Shown: positions 9,609-19,008, counted from the stretch's first letter. The stretch is 42,904 bases of DNA from Spirulinaceae cyanobacterium SM2_1_0 (GCA_012031265.1 JAAUTY010000043.1:1-42904); one strand, 5' to 3'. Translations and numbers: made by a program. Notes: generated by a model not told the origin, from the sequence alone.

Positions 9609-12600
9609 ATGAAACTCAATGTCAGCCGCCATCTGTTGCTCCTAGCCGCCCTTGTGTTGCTCCCCGCTTCGGCTCGGGCACAGATCACCCCCGCCCCCGA
9701 TGGCACCGGCACCCAGATAGAGTTCGATGGTCAAACCTACCAGATCGACGGCGGCACCCAAGCTGGCGTCAATCTCTTTCACAGCTTCCAGCAGTTTGAC
9801 CTCAATGCGAGCCAAATCGCTAACTTCCTAGCGCATCCCGCCCTCGCCAATATCCTCGCTCGCGTCACGGGCGGCGATCCCTCGGTGATCAACGGCCTGA
9901 TTCAAGTCACCGGCGGCAATCCCAATCTCTACCTGATGAACCCGGCCGGGATCGTCTTCGGGCCGCAGGCGAGTCTGAATGTGCCAGCCGACTTCATCGC
10001 CACGACGGCTGACCGGATTGGCTTCGAGTCGGGCGGTTGGTTCGAGTCGCTGGGCAATCACGACTACGCTACCTTAATCGGCACACCCAACCAGTTTGCC
10101 TTCCTGAGCACGCAACCGGGCGCGATTGTGAATTCGGGCGACCTCGCGGTGACTGCGGGGCAAAATCTGGGCTTATACGGTGGCACAGTGCTGAATGCGG
10201 GCACATTGCACGCGCCGGGGGGCAATATCACGCTGGCGGCTGTGCCAGGAGAAAACCTGATACGGATCTCGCAGCCAGGGATGTTGTTGAGCCTGGAAGT
10301 GCCGAGGGAGGCAATGAGTGCCGCGATCGCCCCGGTGGATCTACCAGCGCTACTGACGGGTGCAGGCATGGAGGCGATCGCCGCCGCTCCTGGCAATGTC
10401 GTCACATCCGGGCTGGTGCAAGCCAAGGCAATTCACTTTGCAGCGGCAGGACAGGTGCAACCCAGCGATCTCAGTCTGGTTCGCACCCATGACGGAGCCT
10501 ACAGCGCGCCGACGGTGACAATTTTTGGCGCGGCGGATGCTCCCGTCGCCCTGACCTTTCTCGACATCACCGTGCCAGACTATACAATGCTGCTCTATGG
10601 CGGCAAAACGGGCACAACCACAATCGCGATTACCCCAGAAGAATCCGGCATCACCACGATGACCGGTGCGATTCTAGCGTCAGGCCTGACCAACCCGATT
10701 GCTGAGGTTCATGTCGTCTCCGAGGGCAACGCAGGCAACTTTTGGCTGGGCAAGGATTTTGTCTCAGCAGACAACATCAACCAGTATCGCGAACAGTTGC
10801 AGAGCTGGGCGGGCGGCCTGAGCGAGAGCGCCGATATTCTGCTCTACAGTTGCTTCACCGCCCTGGGGAGCATCGGTGAGGCGCTGTTGGCTGCCATTGC
10901 GACAGAAACCAGAGCCGATGTTGCCGCTTCCACAAACCTGACCGGCAGCGCCGCGCTGGGGGGCGATTGGCAACTAGAAGCGAGCACAGGCTCGATCGAA
11001 GCCGGTTTGGCGTTTGAGTCCTCAGTGCTTAGCAACTACACCGACACGCTCGCACTTTTCACCGTGGCGAATGGCAACGACAGCGGGGCTGGCTCCCTGC
11101 GAAACACCCTTGCGGCGACCCAATCGGCGGCTAATCCAGGTGCAGACACGATCCGCTTTGCGCCTGGAGTGGCCCTCATTAGCCTCACTACAGCCGAATT
11201 AAACATTACAGGCGGTTTTGGTGACCTAACGATTACCGGGCAAGGAACTAATGTCACGATTCAACGTGGCGGGGCAGCACCCAATTTCCGAATTTTTAAT
11301 GTTGTCGCTGGTGAGACTGTAATTCTCGATTCACTGACCATCCGCAACGGCAGTCTGACCGGTGGTGATGAAGGAGGCGGCATCAATAATGCTGGCAGTC
11401 TGACATTAAACAACTCCATAGTCAGTGACAATCAGATCAGCGGTCCACCAGCAGGGGATCAAGGAGATGGGGGCGGTATCAATAACACGGGTAGTTTAAC
11501 TCTGAATAACTCTATAATCCGCAATAATCAACTCGCTGGCGGCAATATGGATGGTGGTGGGATCGACAATTCCGGCACATTAATTCTCAATAACAGTACT
11601 ATTAGCGGTAATCGCGCAACTGGTAGTAGTGCCGATGGCGGCGGCATTCACAACACAGGAACTACAACACTCAATAACAGTACTGTCAGCGGTAATTTAG
11701 CTGACGTCGGCACTACCAGTGAGGGCGGTGGTATTCGTAACAATTCAGGAACCCTGATTTTAAACAACAGCACGATTGCCTATAATACCGTGGGAAATAG
11801 TGATGGCGGTGGAATATTCCAGTCAGGGGTCGGGGCTACTACCGTCAGCTACAACAGTATCATCGCCAACAATGTTGATAGTAACGATGGAGCCACTCCT
11901 GATCTTGGTGGGGATTTTGCGACTAGTACCTTCAGCTCCAATCTCATCAGCAGCATAGCGGGTGCTACGGGTCTTGCTCTCGGCCCTGATTCCATCGTCA
12001 CAGCCAATCCCGGCTTGCTACCACTGGCGGACAATGGCGGCCCGACCCAGACCCATGCGCTGAGTCCCAGCAGCCCGGCGATCAATGCGGGCAACAATGG
12101 CTTGGCTCCGGCGCTCCGGAATATCAGCGATCAGCGGGGCTTTGTCCCTGGAATCGCTGGTGGCACGGTCGATATTGGTGCGTTCGAGCTTGGTGCGGTT
12201 GACCCCAGTCCGCCGCCGACTCTCGACCCATCACCAATACCGACGCCGCCCCCGAGCGTCGATCTGCCACTGCTAGACTTCTTGCCCACGTCGCCCCCGG
12301 CGTTGCTCCCTGATGCTATTGCCGAGGCAGAAGCTGAGGGCACACCGGCTGACAACCGTGCCGCTGTCGGCGAAATCTTTGCCAGTCGGGACACAGCGGC
12401 AGTGCTGCAAGCCGTGGAGTGCTACCAAGCTGATGGCTTCATCGAACGCTTCGGCTCTGACGCGGAACAGGAGGATCTTCAGGACTGCATTGAGGAAGAA
12501 GATTGGCCCGCTCTGCAAAACCGCCTGCAACAGTTGGCCGAGGAGACCGGTACACAACCGGCGGTAATCTATGCTTTTGCGGGGCTAGAGCAGTTGGAGT

Positions 12601-13613
12601 TGGTCGTGCTGCATCCGACTGGCGAGCCGCGCCACGTCAGCGTGCCCGTGACTCGGCGCGAGTTACTGGCGAGTGTTCGCGAGTTCAGCGCCGAGGTTGT
12701 CGATCCGACGCGCCGCCTGACGACGAGCTATCTCCCGGTCGCGCAACAACTTGACGCTTGGTTGATACAGCCGTTGCAAGCACAGTTGCGACAGCAAGGA
12801 ACCGATACCTTGCTGTTTAGCCTCGATGAGGGGTTGCGCTCCTTTCCGCTGGCGGCGCTCCACGACGGTCAACAGTTTCTGATTGAGCGCTACCGGCTGA
12901 GTAGCATCCCTAGCCTCGAGCTGGCGAATCTGCAACACACCGATGTCAGCCGCGCCAATATCTTGGCGATGGGTATCTCCGATTTTCTCTACTTGCAACC
13001 GCTGCCAGCCGTGCCGCTGGAGCTGGCAAACATTGAGCGTCAGGCTGCTGGGGGCAAAGTACTGCTGAATGATGGGGTCACGCTCGATAACCTCAAGGCA
13101 CAGCACCAGGTTACGGCTTCACCTGTTGTTCATTTGGCGACTCATGCGGAGTTTTTGCCAGATGAAGGGGGCGTCATCGCCTTTCAGGAGGGTTTGGTGA
13201 GTTTGGAGCAGTTTGCGCAGTTGGAATGGCAAAACCCGGAACTGGCCTTGCTGGTGCTGAGTGCCTGTCGTACTGCTGTCGGCAACCTGGAGGCGGAATA
13301 TGGCTTCGCAGGGCTGGCATTGCAGGCTGGAGTCGAAGCGGCCCAGGCAAGCCTTTGGTATGCCAGCGATGTCGGCACTTTGGCGCTGATGAGCGAGTTT
13401 TACGCTGAGTTGCGCCAGACACATCTGAAAGCAGAAGCATTGCGGCGAGCACAGCTCTCGCTGCTGCAAGGTGAGATACAGCTTGAGGCCGGGGACTTGA
13501 CTGCCAGTTTTGGCGACTTGCCCTTGCCGTTGGAATTGGCAGGGTTGAGCGATCGCACCTTCGAGCATCCCTACTACTGGGCCGGTTTCACGACGATTGG
13601 GAATCCTTGGTGA
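9609..13613 (+). CDS. Exported TPS-DUF4347-beta-helix-CHAT protease-like protein (copy 2, intact)
   Basis: 1334 residues from ATG 9609. The signal peptide (HLLLLAALVLLPASARA) is followed by a TPS/haemagglutination-activity domain at about 25-140 ([50 protein letters not shown]). DUF4347 spans roughly 360-475 ([29 protein letters not shown]). The beta-helix spans roughly 480-860, with repeated N-N-S-T-I/V-S-G-N and GGGI turns. A proline-rich linker (PPPTLDPSPIPTPPPS) and an acidic/Gln-rich segment precede the CHAT domain. The CHAT dyad is His1179 (HLATHAEF) and Cys1220 (LSACRTA). The family pattern predicts an exported or surface protein with a clan CD protease domain; substrate and function are unknown. 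It is tandem with copy 1 in the same orientation, and its last ~310 bases are nearly identical to copy 1. No TpsB transporter is nearby. Confidence 0.9.
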   Translation: MKLNVSRHLLLLAALVLLPASARAQITPAPDGTGTQIEFDGQTYQIDGGTQAGVNLFHSFQQFDLNASQIANFLAHPALANILARVTGGDPSVINGLIQVTGGNPNLYLMNPAGIVFGPQASLNVPADFIATTADRIGFESGGWFESLGNHDYATLIGTPNQFAFLSTQPGAIVNSGDLAVTAGQNLGLYGGTVLNAGTLHAPGGNITLAAVPGENLIRISQPGMLLSLEVPREAMSAAIAPVDLPALLTGAGMEAIAAAPGNVVTSGLVQAKAIHFAAAGQVQPSDLSLVRTHDGAYSAPTVTIFGAADAPVALTFLDITVPDYTMLLYGGKTGTTTIAITPEESGITTMTGAILASGLTNPIAEVHVVSEGNAGNFWLGKDFVSADNINQYREQLQSWAGGLSESADILLYSCFTALGSIGEALLAAIATETRADVAASTNLTGSAALGGDWQLEASTGSIEAGLAFESSVLSNYTDTLALFTVANGNDSGAGSLRNTLAATQSAANPGADTIRFAPGVALISLTTAELNITGGFGDLTITGQGTNVTIQRGGAAPNFRIFNVVAGETVILDSLTIRNGSLTGGDEGGGINNAGSLTLNNSIVSDNQISGPPAGDQGDGGGINNTGSLTLNNSIIRNNQLAGGNMDGGGIDNSGTLILNNSTISGNRATGSSADGGGIHNTGTTTLNNSTVSGNLADVGTTSEGGGIRNNSGTLILNNSTIAYNTVGNSDGGGIFQSGVGATTVSYNSIIANNVDSNDGATPDLGGDFATSTFSSNLISSIAGATGLALGPDSIVTANPGLLPLADNGGPTQTHALSPSSPAINAGNNGLAPALRNISDQRGFVPGIAGGTVDIGAFELGAVDPSPPPTLDPSPIPTPPPSVDLPLLDFLPTSPPALLPDAIAEAEAEGTPADNRAAVGEIFASRDTAAVLQAVECYQADGFIERFGSDAEQEDLQDCIEEEDWPALQNRLQQLAEETGTQPAVIYAFAGLEQLELVVLHPTGEPRHVSVPVTRRELLASVREFSAEVVDPTRRLTTSYLPVAQQLDAWLIQPLQAQLRQQGTDTLLFSLDEGLRSFPLAALHDGQQFLIERYRLSSIPSLELANLQHTDVSRANILAMGISDFLYLQPLPAVPLELANIERQAAGGKVLLNDGVTLDNLKAQHQVTASPVVHLATHAEFLPDEGGVIAFQEGLVSLEQFAQLEWQNPELALLVLSACRTAVGNLEAEYGFAGLALQAGVEAAQASLWYASDVGTLALMSEFYAELRQTHLKAEALRRAQLSLLQGEIQLEAGDLTASFGDLPLPLELAGLSDRTFEHPYYWAGFTTIGNPW

Positions 13614-13754
13614 GTTGACCGCTGACTGCTGATGGCGATCGCCACACCCCCGTTTTGGCTATTCTCTGACAAGAGAAAATCATCATCGCAAATCTTGCTG
13701 ACTAGAAGCAGAGTTAACAACTAGAACTAATCGCTTGCACAGGCTTTAGGAGCC

Positions 13755-13898
13755 ATGTTTGCGAAAAATTCTGCGCCCTTACTGCACTCTTATCAAAACA
13801 TCGATTTTGGGGCAAAATCACTCACCATTTTCAGCGGAGTATGGGCTAAGGGGATCATATTTCATCCCTTGCGGGTCATGCTGGAGGAGTGGGTTTAG
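13755..13898 (+). CDS. Doubtful 47-residue ORF in the 13614-14255 gap
   Basis: A short ATG frame (MFAKNSAPLLHSYQNI..., ending MLEEWV) has an AGGAG only two bases upstream of the ATG. That is too close for a typical ribosome-binding site. I recognise no family. The rest of this 640-base gap is AT-richer than the flanking genes and shows no gene, clear repeat or terminator. It probably holds the promoter of the gene starting at 14256. Confidence 0.15.
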   Translation: MFAKNSAPLLHSYQNIDFGAKSLTIFSGVWAKGIIFHPLRVMLEEWV

Positions 13899-14255
13899 CC
13901 ACCTACCCAGTTTGGGCAATGAGGGACAAATCGCGGTTTGATGGCTAGGTCTGCCCCTTCGCTCGCCATCATTGCGGGGGTCTAAGGGCTGAATAGGGTT
14001 GATTGATAGTAGTTATATATCGATATGAGTGCAGCAGCATTTCAAAGTAGAGCACGATTCAATTTCTAATCACAGCGATCGCTCCTAAAACTAAGGATAT
14101 CGGACGATCGAGATCATGGTGGGATAGTTCGCGCTCGCAGCCTGCCGTCACTTGCTTCTTGCTCTTAACCTTCCCTCAATTGACAAGCGACAAACTGTGC
14201 CAGATAACTAAGGGAAGTTACTGCGATTTTGTTCCGGCGGATCGGCGCGAGCACT

Positions 14256-17200
14256 ATGACCATCAGCGAGCCACCTTCCTTTGGCCCCTCCGTCAGCGAC
14301 TTTCCAGAGCTTCCGCCTGATCTAGCCGCCCTAGCCCGTTGGCTACTGCGTCAGGATGATGTCACCCCAGCCAACGTCGCGGCTGAGTTCGAGATTGATG
14401 AAGCCGTCGCTTACCATCAGCTTGAAGATTTAGTCCAACGGGGCCTAGTACGCCTCCTGTCCCGAGGCAATGAAACACGCTATGTGCTGTATCGCGAGCA
14501 GGCGCAGAGTTTTAATAGCACGGCCCTCGCCACCACTAATGCCACGAGTTCTGCCCTTGATGTCCATGCTGGGAGTCCGCTGGCGATTGTCACGAATCCT
14601 TCGGGGGACTATGCGATCGCCGCTGGTCAAACTTTTGAGCTGCGAGTCACGATCAGCAATCAAGGCACCTTGGGGGCTGTCATCGATCTCTACATCGACG
14701 AGGCCAGCCAGCCCCTACATCAGTGGTGCGACCCCCCCGAAGAGCGGCTGGCACTCAGCCCACAACAGAGTAGTGAGGTCGTCTTCGAGTTTTCGGTGCC
14801 GGTGCAGGCGCTGCCAGCGACCTATCCCTATGTATTGATCGCCGACGCCCCTGACCACTATCCCGAAGAGACGCCGATCCGCCACAGCGGCACCTTGCGG
14901 GTGCTGCCCCCGGTGCAGACGACGGCCCAAGTCAACGACCCCACCTTTACGCTGCTGCCGAGTACGAGTGCCAGCAAAGCGGCGATCATTCAGCCGAACC
15001 AGCCCTTTGAAGTGCGGGTCTTGGTCAACAACCGCTCCAATCGCGTTGACCGCTTCCGGGTGCATTGCACCGATTTCCCCGAAGACTGGTACACGGTCAT
15101 CTATCCGGAAGGTCTGCAAGAGCTAGGCTTGGCGGTGGAAAGTGCCAGCCTCGCCCTCAACCCCAATAGTCGCGGCGAGATCCTGATCCTCTTCAACCTA
15201 CCGGCGCGGGTACGAGCGGGGCAATACTTCCCTACCGTTTGCCTCACGTCTGCGAATAACCGTGAGCTGATCCTGATCGATGCGGTCTACCTCGAAGTCC
15301 TCCCCAACTTTGAGCTGGATCTGGAACTGCGTGCCATCCTCAGCAAGGTCAAACACGGCGAAGGACTCTACGAGATTCGGGCCGCGAATACAGGTAATAC
15401 CAGCCGTGAGCTGCTAGTCAGTGCGCGGGATGACAATGAAGAAGAACTCTGCACCTACAAGCTCAGCCCCGAGGAGATCCAGATCGAGAATGATGCGGCG
15501 GGCAAAGTCTTCCTAGAAGTCAAGCCCAATAAGTGGTGGCATCGCCCTTGGCTGGGCAATGGGCGTGAATTCAACTTTTTTGTCGATTTTCGCGATCGCT
15601 ACGAACGCCCACTCCCCGTCGATTCCCTTGAAGGCACGCTGGTCTGGCAAGCACGTCCTTGGTGGCAATTATTGCTGGTCGTGCTCACGGCGGTCGGTAC
15701 CCTTGCCACCCTGGCTTTCCTGATCTGGTGGTATTTTTTCCGGCCGCCGGTGCCGCCGCGTGTGCTCGAGTTCAGCTCCGTCTCGCCGGTCTACCGCGAG
15801 GCACAGGGAGATTCAATTCGCCTGAATTGGGAGATTGCCCAGCCGCGTCGCATTCGTACCCTCCGCATTGAGGGCAAGCCCGATGCCCAGGGCGCACCAG
15901 TTGAGACTCTCAGCTATGATCTCAGTCGCGGTCTACCCCCGGAACTGGCGGAGTTTTGCACATTGGAGCGGGTCTTGAGCTGCGCCAATGTGCGGACGGA
16001 TGCCCGGGAAGTCGGCGAGTACAGCTTCACGATGACGATCGTGTCGCGCGGGCGCGATGCGCGCATCATCGTGGAAACGGTTGGCCCGATCGCGATCCTG
16101 CCGCGACCGTTGCCGCGCATCCTGGCGCTGAGTGCGGCGCTGGTGCCGGAGGCTGAGCTGGCAGCGGCTGTCGAGGCTGCACCTGCCGATGCCGACCAGT
16201 TACCGCCGTTTGAACTGAATCTCACGGCACCGCTACTCGCCGCCGTTTCCCCGACGCTAGTCCGCACAGTGCAGTTTGACTTCGAGGTGCTGAATCCGGA
16301 TCAGATTCGTGAGCTGCGTCTGATTGCGCGATCGCCCGACGATGTGGTGCTCAGCCCGGAGCAGAGCTTCGATCTGCGCGAGGGGGTGCCGCCGGAATTA
16401 GAGGATTACTGCTCGATTGCCGACAACCGCCTCAGTTGCCAGCAACTGCCGCAGTTGGTCACGGAACCGGGCAGCTATATCTTCGAGCTGACGGTGGTGC
16501 CACGACAGCAAAACGAGGGCGAAGCCCCCGTCAGCCAAACTACCGACACGATCGTGGTCGAGTTGCCGGAACCACCGCAGGTCATCGAGCTATCCACCAC
16601 CCAGCCGCGCTACTCCCAGGCGGCAGGCGAATCGATCCAGCTCAACTGGACACTGGCACGCGCTAACCAACTGGGCGAGCTAAAAGTGACCGGGCGATCG
16701 CCCACGGGTGAAGTCTTGGTGCCAGAACAGCGCTATGACTTCCGCAATGGTATCCCGGCGGCCCTGGCGGAATTTTGTACCCTGACCGAAGGGCGGCTCA
16801 CCTGCACGGCGGTGCCGACCGGGGCAGGCGAGGATGGGGACTATATTTTCGAGATCGCGGCGATCGCCAAGCTCGGTATCGGCCTCCCGGCTGACCAAAA
16901 GCAAACGGATCTGGTGAAAGTGATCGGCGCGCCGGAGAGCGGTCTCCGGATCACCTCCTTCCAGGTCAACGGCCGCGACGCGCCCCCGAAGTACGTCGCC
17001 GAGGTCGATCCGGCGCGTCCGCCGCAGAGCATCCGCTTGTCCTGGGCAGTCGAGGGTGGCGAAGACCTCCAGGTCGAGCTACTCCCCGCTCCCGGTAGTG
17101 TCGCCCCCCAGGGCGGCATCAGCTTCCCGCTTAGCCAGCAGACCACCCAGCAGACGGTGACGCTACAGGTGACCAATGATGCCGGTGAGCAGGTACGGCG

Positions 17201-17336
17201 ATCGCTAGTGATCGAGACCAATGTGTTGCCGCCCGTCGAGGAAACCGCCGAAGGCGAAGATACCCGCCGCCGCTCGCTGATCGAAGAGGATGCCCGCCAG
17301 CGATCGCCCTTCAATACCCCACCGCAATTTGACTAA
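14256..17336 (+). CDS. Large single-pass membrane protein: winged-helix-like N-terminus, Ig-like domains, four C-terminal repeats
   Basis: 1026 residues from ATG 14256 (MTISEPPSFG); the upstream TTG is less likely. Residues about 18-78 look like a winged helix-turn-helix: LPPDLAALARWLLRQ, TPANVAAEFEIDEAVAYHQLEDLVQRGLV, then a beta wing, RLLSRGNETRYVLY. About 100-400 resemble Ig-like NPCBM-associated/COG1470-type beta domains (VRVLVNNRSNRVDRFRVH, NSRGEILILFNLPARVRAGQY). One membrane helix (WWQLLLVVLTAVGTLATLAF) is at 468-495. The C-terminal half contains about four diverged ~110-residue repeats with the pattern SIRLNW..., R.L.I.G.S..., YD.R.G.PP.L.EFC.L...LSC..., GEYSF.M.V. There is no signal peptide. 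The gene stands alone after the CHAT pair and converges with the ABC gene. Function is unknown. Confidence 0.8.
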   Translation: MTISEPPSFGPSVSDFPELPPDLAALARWLLRQDDVTPANVAAEFEIDEAVAYHQLEDLVQRGLVRLLSRGNETRYVLYREQAQSFNSTALATTNATSSALDVHAGSPLAIVTNPSGDYAIAAGQTFELRVTISNQGTLGAVIDLYIDEASQPLHQWCDPPEERLALSPQQSSEVVFEFSVPVQALPATYPYVLIADAPDHYPEETPIRHSGTLRVLPPVQTTAQVNDPTFTLLPSTSASKAAIIQPNQPFEVRVLVNNRSNRVDRFRVHCTDFPEDWYTVIYPEGLQELGLAVESASLALNPNSRGEILILFNLPARVRAGQYFPTVCLTSANNRELILIDAVYLEVLPNFELDLELRAILSKVKHGEGLYEIRAANTGNTSRELLVSARDDNEEELCTYKLSPEEIQIENDAAGKVFLEVKPNKWWHRPWLGNGREFNFFVDFRDRYERPLPVDSLEGTLVWQARPWWQLLLVVLTAVGTLATLAFLIWWYFFRPPVPPRVLEFSSVSPVYREAQGDSIRLNWEIAQPRRIRTLRIEGKPDAQGAPVETLSYDLSRGLPPELAEFCTLERVLSCANVRTDAREVGEYSFTMTIVSRGRDARIIVETVGPIAILPRPLPRILALSAALVPEAELAAAVEAAPADADQLPPFELNLTAPLLAAVSPTLVRTVQFDFEVLNPDQIRELRLIARSPDDVVLSPEQSFDLREGVPPELEDYCSIADNRLSCQQLPQLVTEPGSYIFELTVVPRQQNEGEAPVSQTTDTIVVELPEPPQVIELSTTQPRYSQAAGESIQLNWTLARANQLGELKVTGRSPTGEVLVPEQRYDFRNGIPAALAEFCTLTEGRLTCTAVPTGAGEDGDYIFEIAAIAKLGIGLPADQKQTDLVKVIGAPESGLRITSFQVNGRDAPPKYVAEVDPARPPQSIRLSWAVEGGEDLQVELLPAPGSVAPQGGISFPLSQQTTQQTVTLQVTNDAGEQVRRSLVIETNVLPPVEETAEGEDTRRRSLIEEDARQRSPFNTPPQFD

Positions 17337-17351
17337 GGAGTGAGACTTAAT

Positions 17352-17432
17352 TAGGTTCCAAATTTTGAGTTTTGAATTTTGAGTCAGCTCTGCCACTCAA
17401 AATTCAAAACTAAGAACTTAAAACTCATTCAT
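17352..17432. repeat. AT-rich inverted repeat of the AAAATTCAAAAC/GAGTTTTGAATTTT family, copy 1
   Basis: gagttttgaattttgagt is mirrored by actcaaaattcaaaact about 15 bases further on, followed by agaacttaaaactcattcattc. The same words recur at 21770-21930 and 41241-41402. It lies between two convergent genes and may act as a bidirectional terminator, but it has the look of a dispersed intergenic repeat. Confidence 0.6.
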
Positions 17433-17461
17433 TCCCAAGACTGCCCCCCATGCCTCCGGTT

Positions 17462-18415
17462 TTAGGACGCCTGCTGGTGGCCGAGACTAAGGAAAATCTG
17501 CTCGAGATCGTCCCGCTCGTAACGGAACTGAACCATCGCCACACCCGCTTGTACAAGGGCTTGCAACAGCGCACTCGCCTCGGCTTCTGTCCCGTCGAAG
17601 GCGACGCGCCAAGTCTGCGCCTCGGACAATGCTTCCCAGCCCTGCACCTGCGGACAGCGGCGTAATTCCGACTCCAGGATGGCATTATCAGCCGCCAGCG
17701 TGCCAATGACCAAGTAAGGGCGCGCCAGCCGCGCGTAGAGTTCGGGCAGCGGCGCACTCTCCACCAGGCAACCGAGTTCCATGATACCGATGGTAGTGCA
17801 AAGCTCTGCCAGATCACTGAGGACGTGCGATGAGATCAGCACCGTCATTCCCGCCTCCTTGAGCACCTTGATGATTTGGCGAAATTGCTGACGCGCCAGC
17901 GGATCGAGTCCCGACACCGGCTCGTCCAACAACAAAACGATGGGTTCATGCAGAATTGTACGGGCGAGGCTGAGTCGCTGCTTCATACCGCGCGAGAGTG
18001 TGGCGATGTTGCTATAACGCTTGCTGCTGAGCTGCACGAGGTCGAGGACTTCGTGCAGACGGCGCTGCCGCTGGGGCGATCGCAGCCGATAGAGCCGCGC
18101 AAAATAGTCGAGATAGTCCCAAACCGTCAGATCGTCGTAGAGCGGATAGTCGTCAGGAAGGTAGCCAAGATGCTGCTTCAGACGGCGATTATCCCGACCC
18201 GGACGTAGGCGCTCCCCCGCCAGATAAATCTCGCCAGCGCTGGGTTCCTCAATCGTCGCCAGCATCCGGATCAGGGTCGTTTTTCCCGCACCATTGGGGC
18301 CGATGAGGCCGTAGACCTCGCCGGGTCGAATCGCCAACTCTACGTCATTAACCGCGATCTGCCGGTCGAACTGCTTGGTCAGTCCGTAGGTGGCGATCGC
18401 CAAATCTACTGTCAT
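17462..18415 (-). CDS. ABC transporter ATP-binding protein
   Basis: 317 residues from ATG 18415, with GAGAGGAG about 11 bases upstream. Walker A is GPNGAGKTTLIR, the Q-loop region GYLPDDYPLYDDLTVWDYL, the signature LSRGMKQRLSLAR, Walker B VLLLDEPVSGLDP, and the H-loop SSHVLSDL. The organisation, with a ~90-residue C-terminal extension after the nucleotide-binding domain, is that of the CcmA/NatA-type exporter ATPases (DrrA, GldA, YxlF). No permease gene is next to it, so the partner must be elsewhere. It is divergent from the small membrane protein at 18639. Confidence 0.92.
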   Translation of the reverse strand: MTVDLAIATYGLTKQFDRQIAVNDVELAIRPGEVYGLIGPNGAGKTTLIRMLATIEEPSAGEIYLAGERLRPGRDNRRLKQHLGYLPDDYPLYDDLTVWDYLDYFARLYRLRSPQRQRRLHEVLDLVQLSSKRYSNIATLSRGMKQRLSLARTILHEPIVLLLDEPVSGLDPLARQQFRQIIKVLKEAGMTVLISSHVLSDLAELCTTIGIMELGCLVESAPLPELYARLARPYLVIGTLAADNAILESELRRCPQVQGWEALSEAQTWRVAFDGTEAEASALLQALVQAGVAMVQFRYERDDLEQIFLSLGHQQAS

Positions 18416-18494
18416 CTTCGCAAGTGCTCCTCTCAACTAGCGGCTAAAGGGTCATAACGGCCACCGCTCCTATTTCATGCAGATTGCCGCTGAT

Positions 18495-18520
18495 TTTGGA
18501 CAATACCAACTTTGGACAAT
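18495..18520. promoter_or_regulatory. Direct repeat TTTGGACAAT x2 in a divergent promoter region
   Basis: tttggacaat occurs at 18495-18504 and again at 18511-18520, a 16-base period, in the 223-base gap between divergently read genes. It may be an operator or overlapping promoter elements. No known regulator site was recognised. Confidence 0.3.
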
Positions 18521-18638
18521 GTAAAGTCATGTTGATAGTTTGATCGCATTGTTCGGGATCTCGTCTAAAACTATAGCTATTACCCTGGCTGCCCGTCGCC
18601 AGTGATCTCTAGGCTTCCGACCCGTTTCAAGGAGAAGG

Positions 18639-18956
18639 ATGGATAACGAACTCCCCAAATACCGCCTCAACTGCACCCTGACCTTCGGCGACATCTACGG
18701 TCAAATCATTGTCTGGCTGATCGTCATTTTCCTCAGCCTCGCGGGGACGATTGCGCTCTGGAGCAGCACTCGCCAAGCCTACGCCTTTGTGCCCATCGGC
18801 GTGATCTTGGTGATTTCGCTTCCCTTTCTCGTCTTTGCCTTCGTCACCACACTGCTGAACCGTATCGAGTTCACGCCCCTAGAAGAGGTAAATACGAAGA
18901 AGCTCTCCCTCAACAATCCGCGCCCCTCGACCCAAAAGCCCGCCACATCAGGTTGA
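18639..18956 (+). CDS. Small two-helix membrane protein of unknown function
   Basis: 105 residues. The ATG follows an excellent ribosome-binding site (caaggagaagg). Two hydrophobic helices, QIIVWLIVIFLSLAGTIALW and VPIGVILVISLPFLVFAFV, are separated by a short loop, with a polar C-terminal tail rich in Ser, Pro and Lys. No family motif is recognised. It is read away from the ABC ATPase and followed by a hairpin with a T-run, so it is probably monocistronic. Confidence 0.75.
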   Translation: MDNELPKYRLNCTLTFGDIYGQIIVWLIVIFLSLAGTIALWSSTRQAYAFVPIGVILVISLPFLVFAFVTTLLNRIEFTPLEEVNTKKLSLNNPRPSTQKPATSG

Positions 18957-18981
18957 GTTCGGCACGGCTGTGAACTTAGTG

Positions 18982-19008
18982 AGTCAGTCCCACGAGACTG
19001 GCTTTTTC
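18982..19008 (+). terminator. Rho-independent terminator after the small membrane protein gene
   Basis: agtcagtc / gactggct pair with one T-G mismatch around a six-base loop, followed directly by ttttt. It lies about 25 bases after the stop at 18956, in the correct orientation. Confidence 0.65.

Noticed and set aside
13759-13941. 60-codon frame in the gap before the 14256 gene
   Set aside because: No convincing ribosome-binding site and an irregular amino-acid composition; another short frame in the same place is only slightly better.
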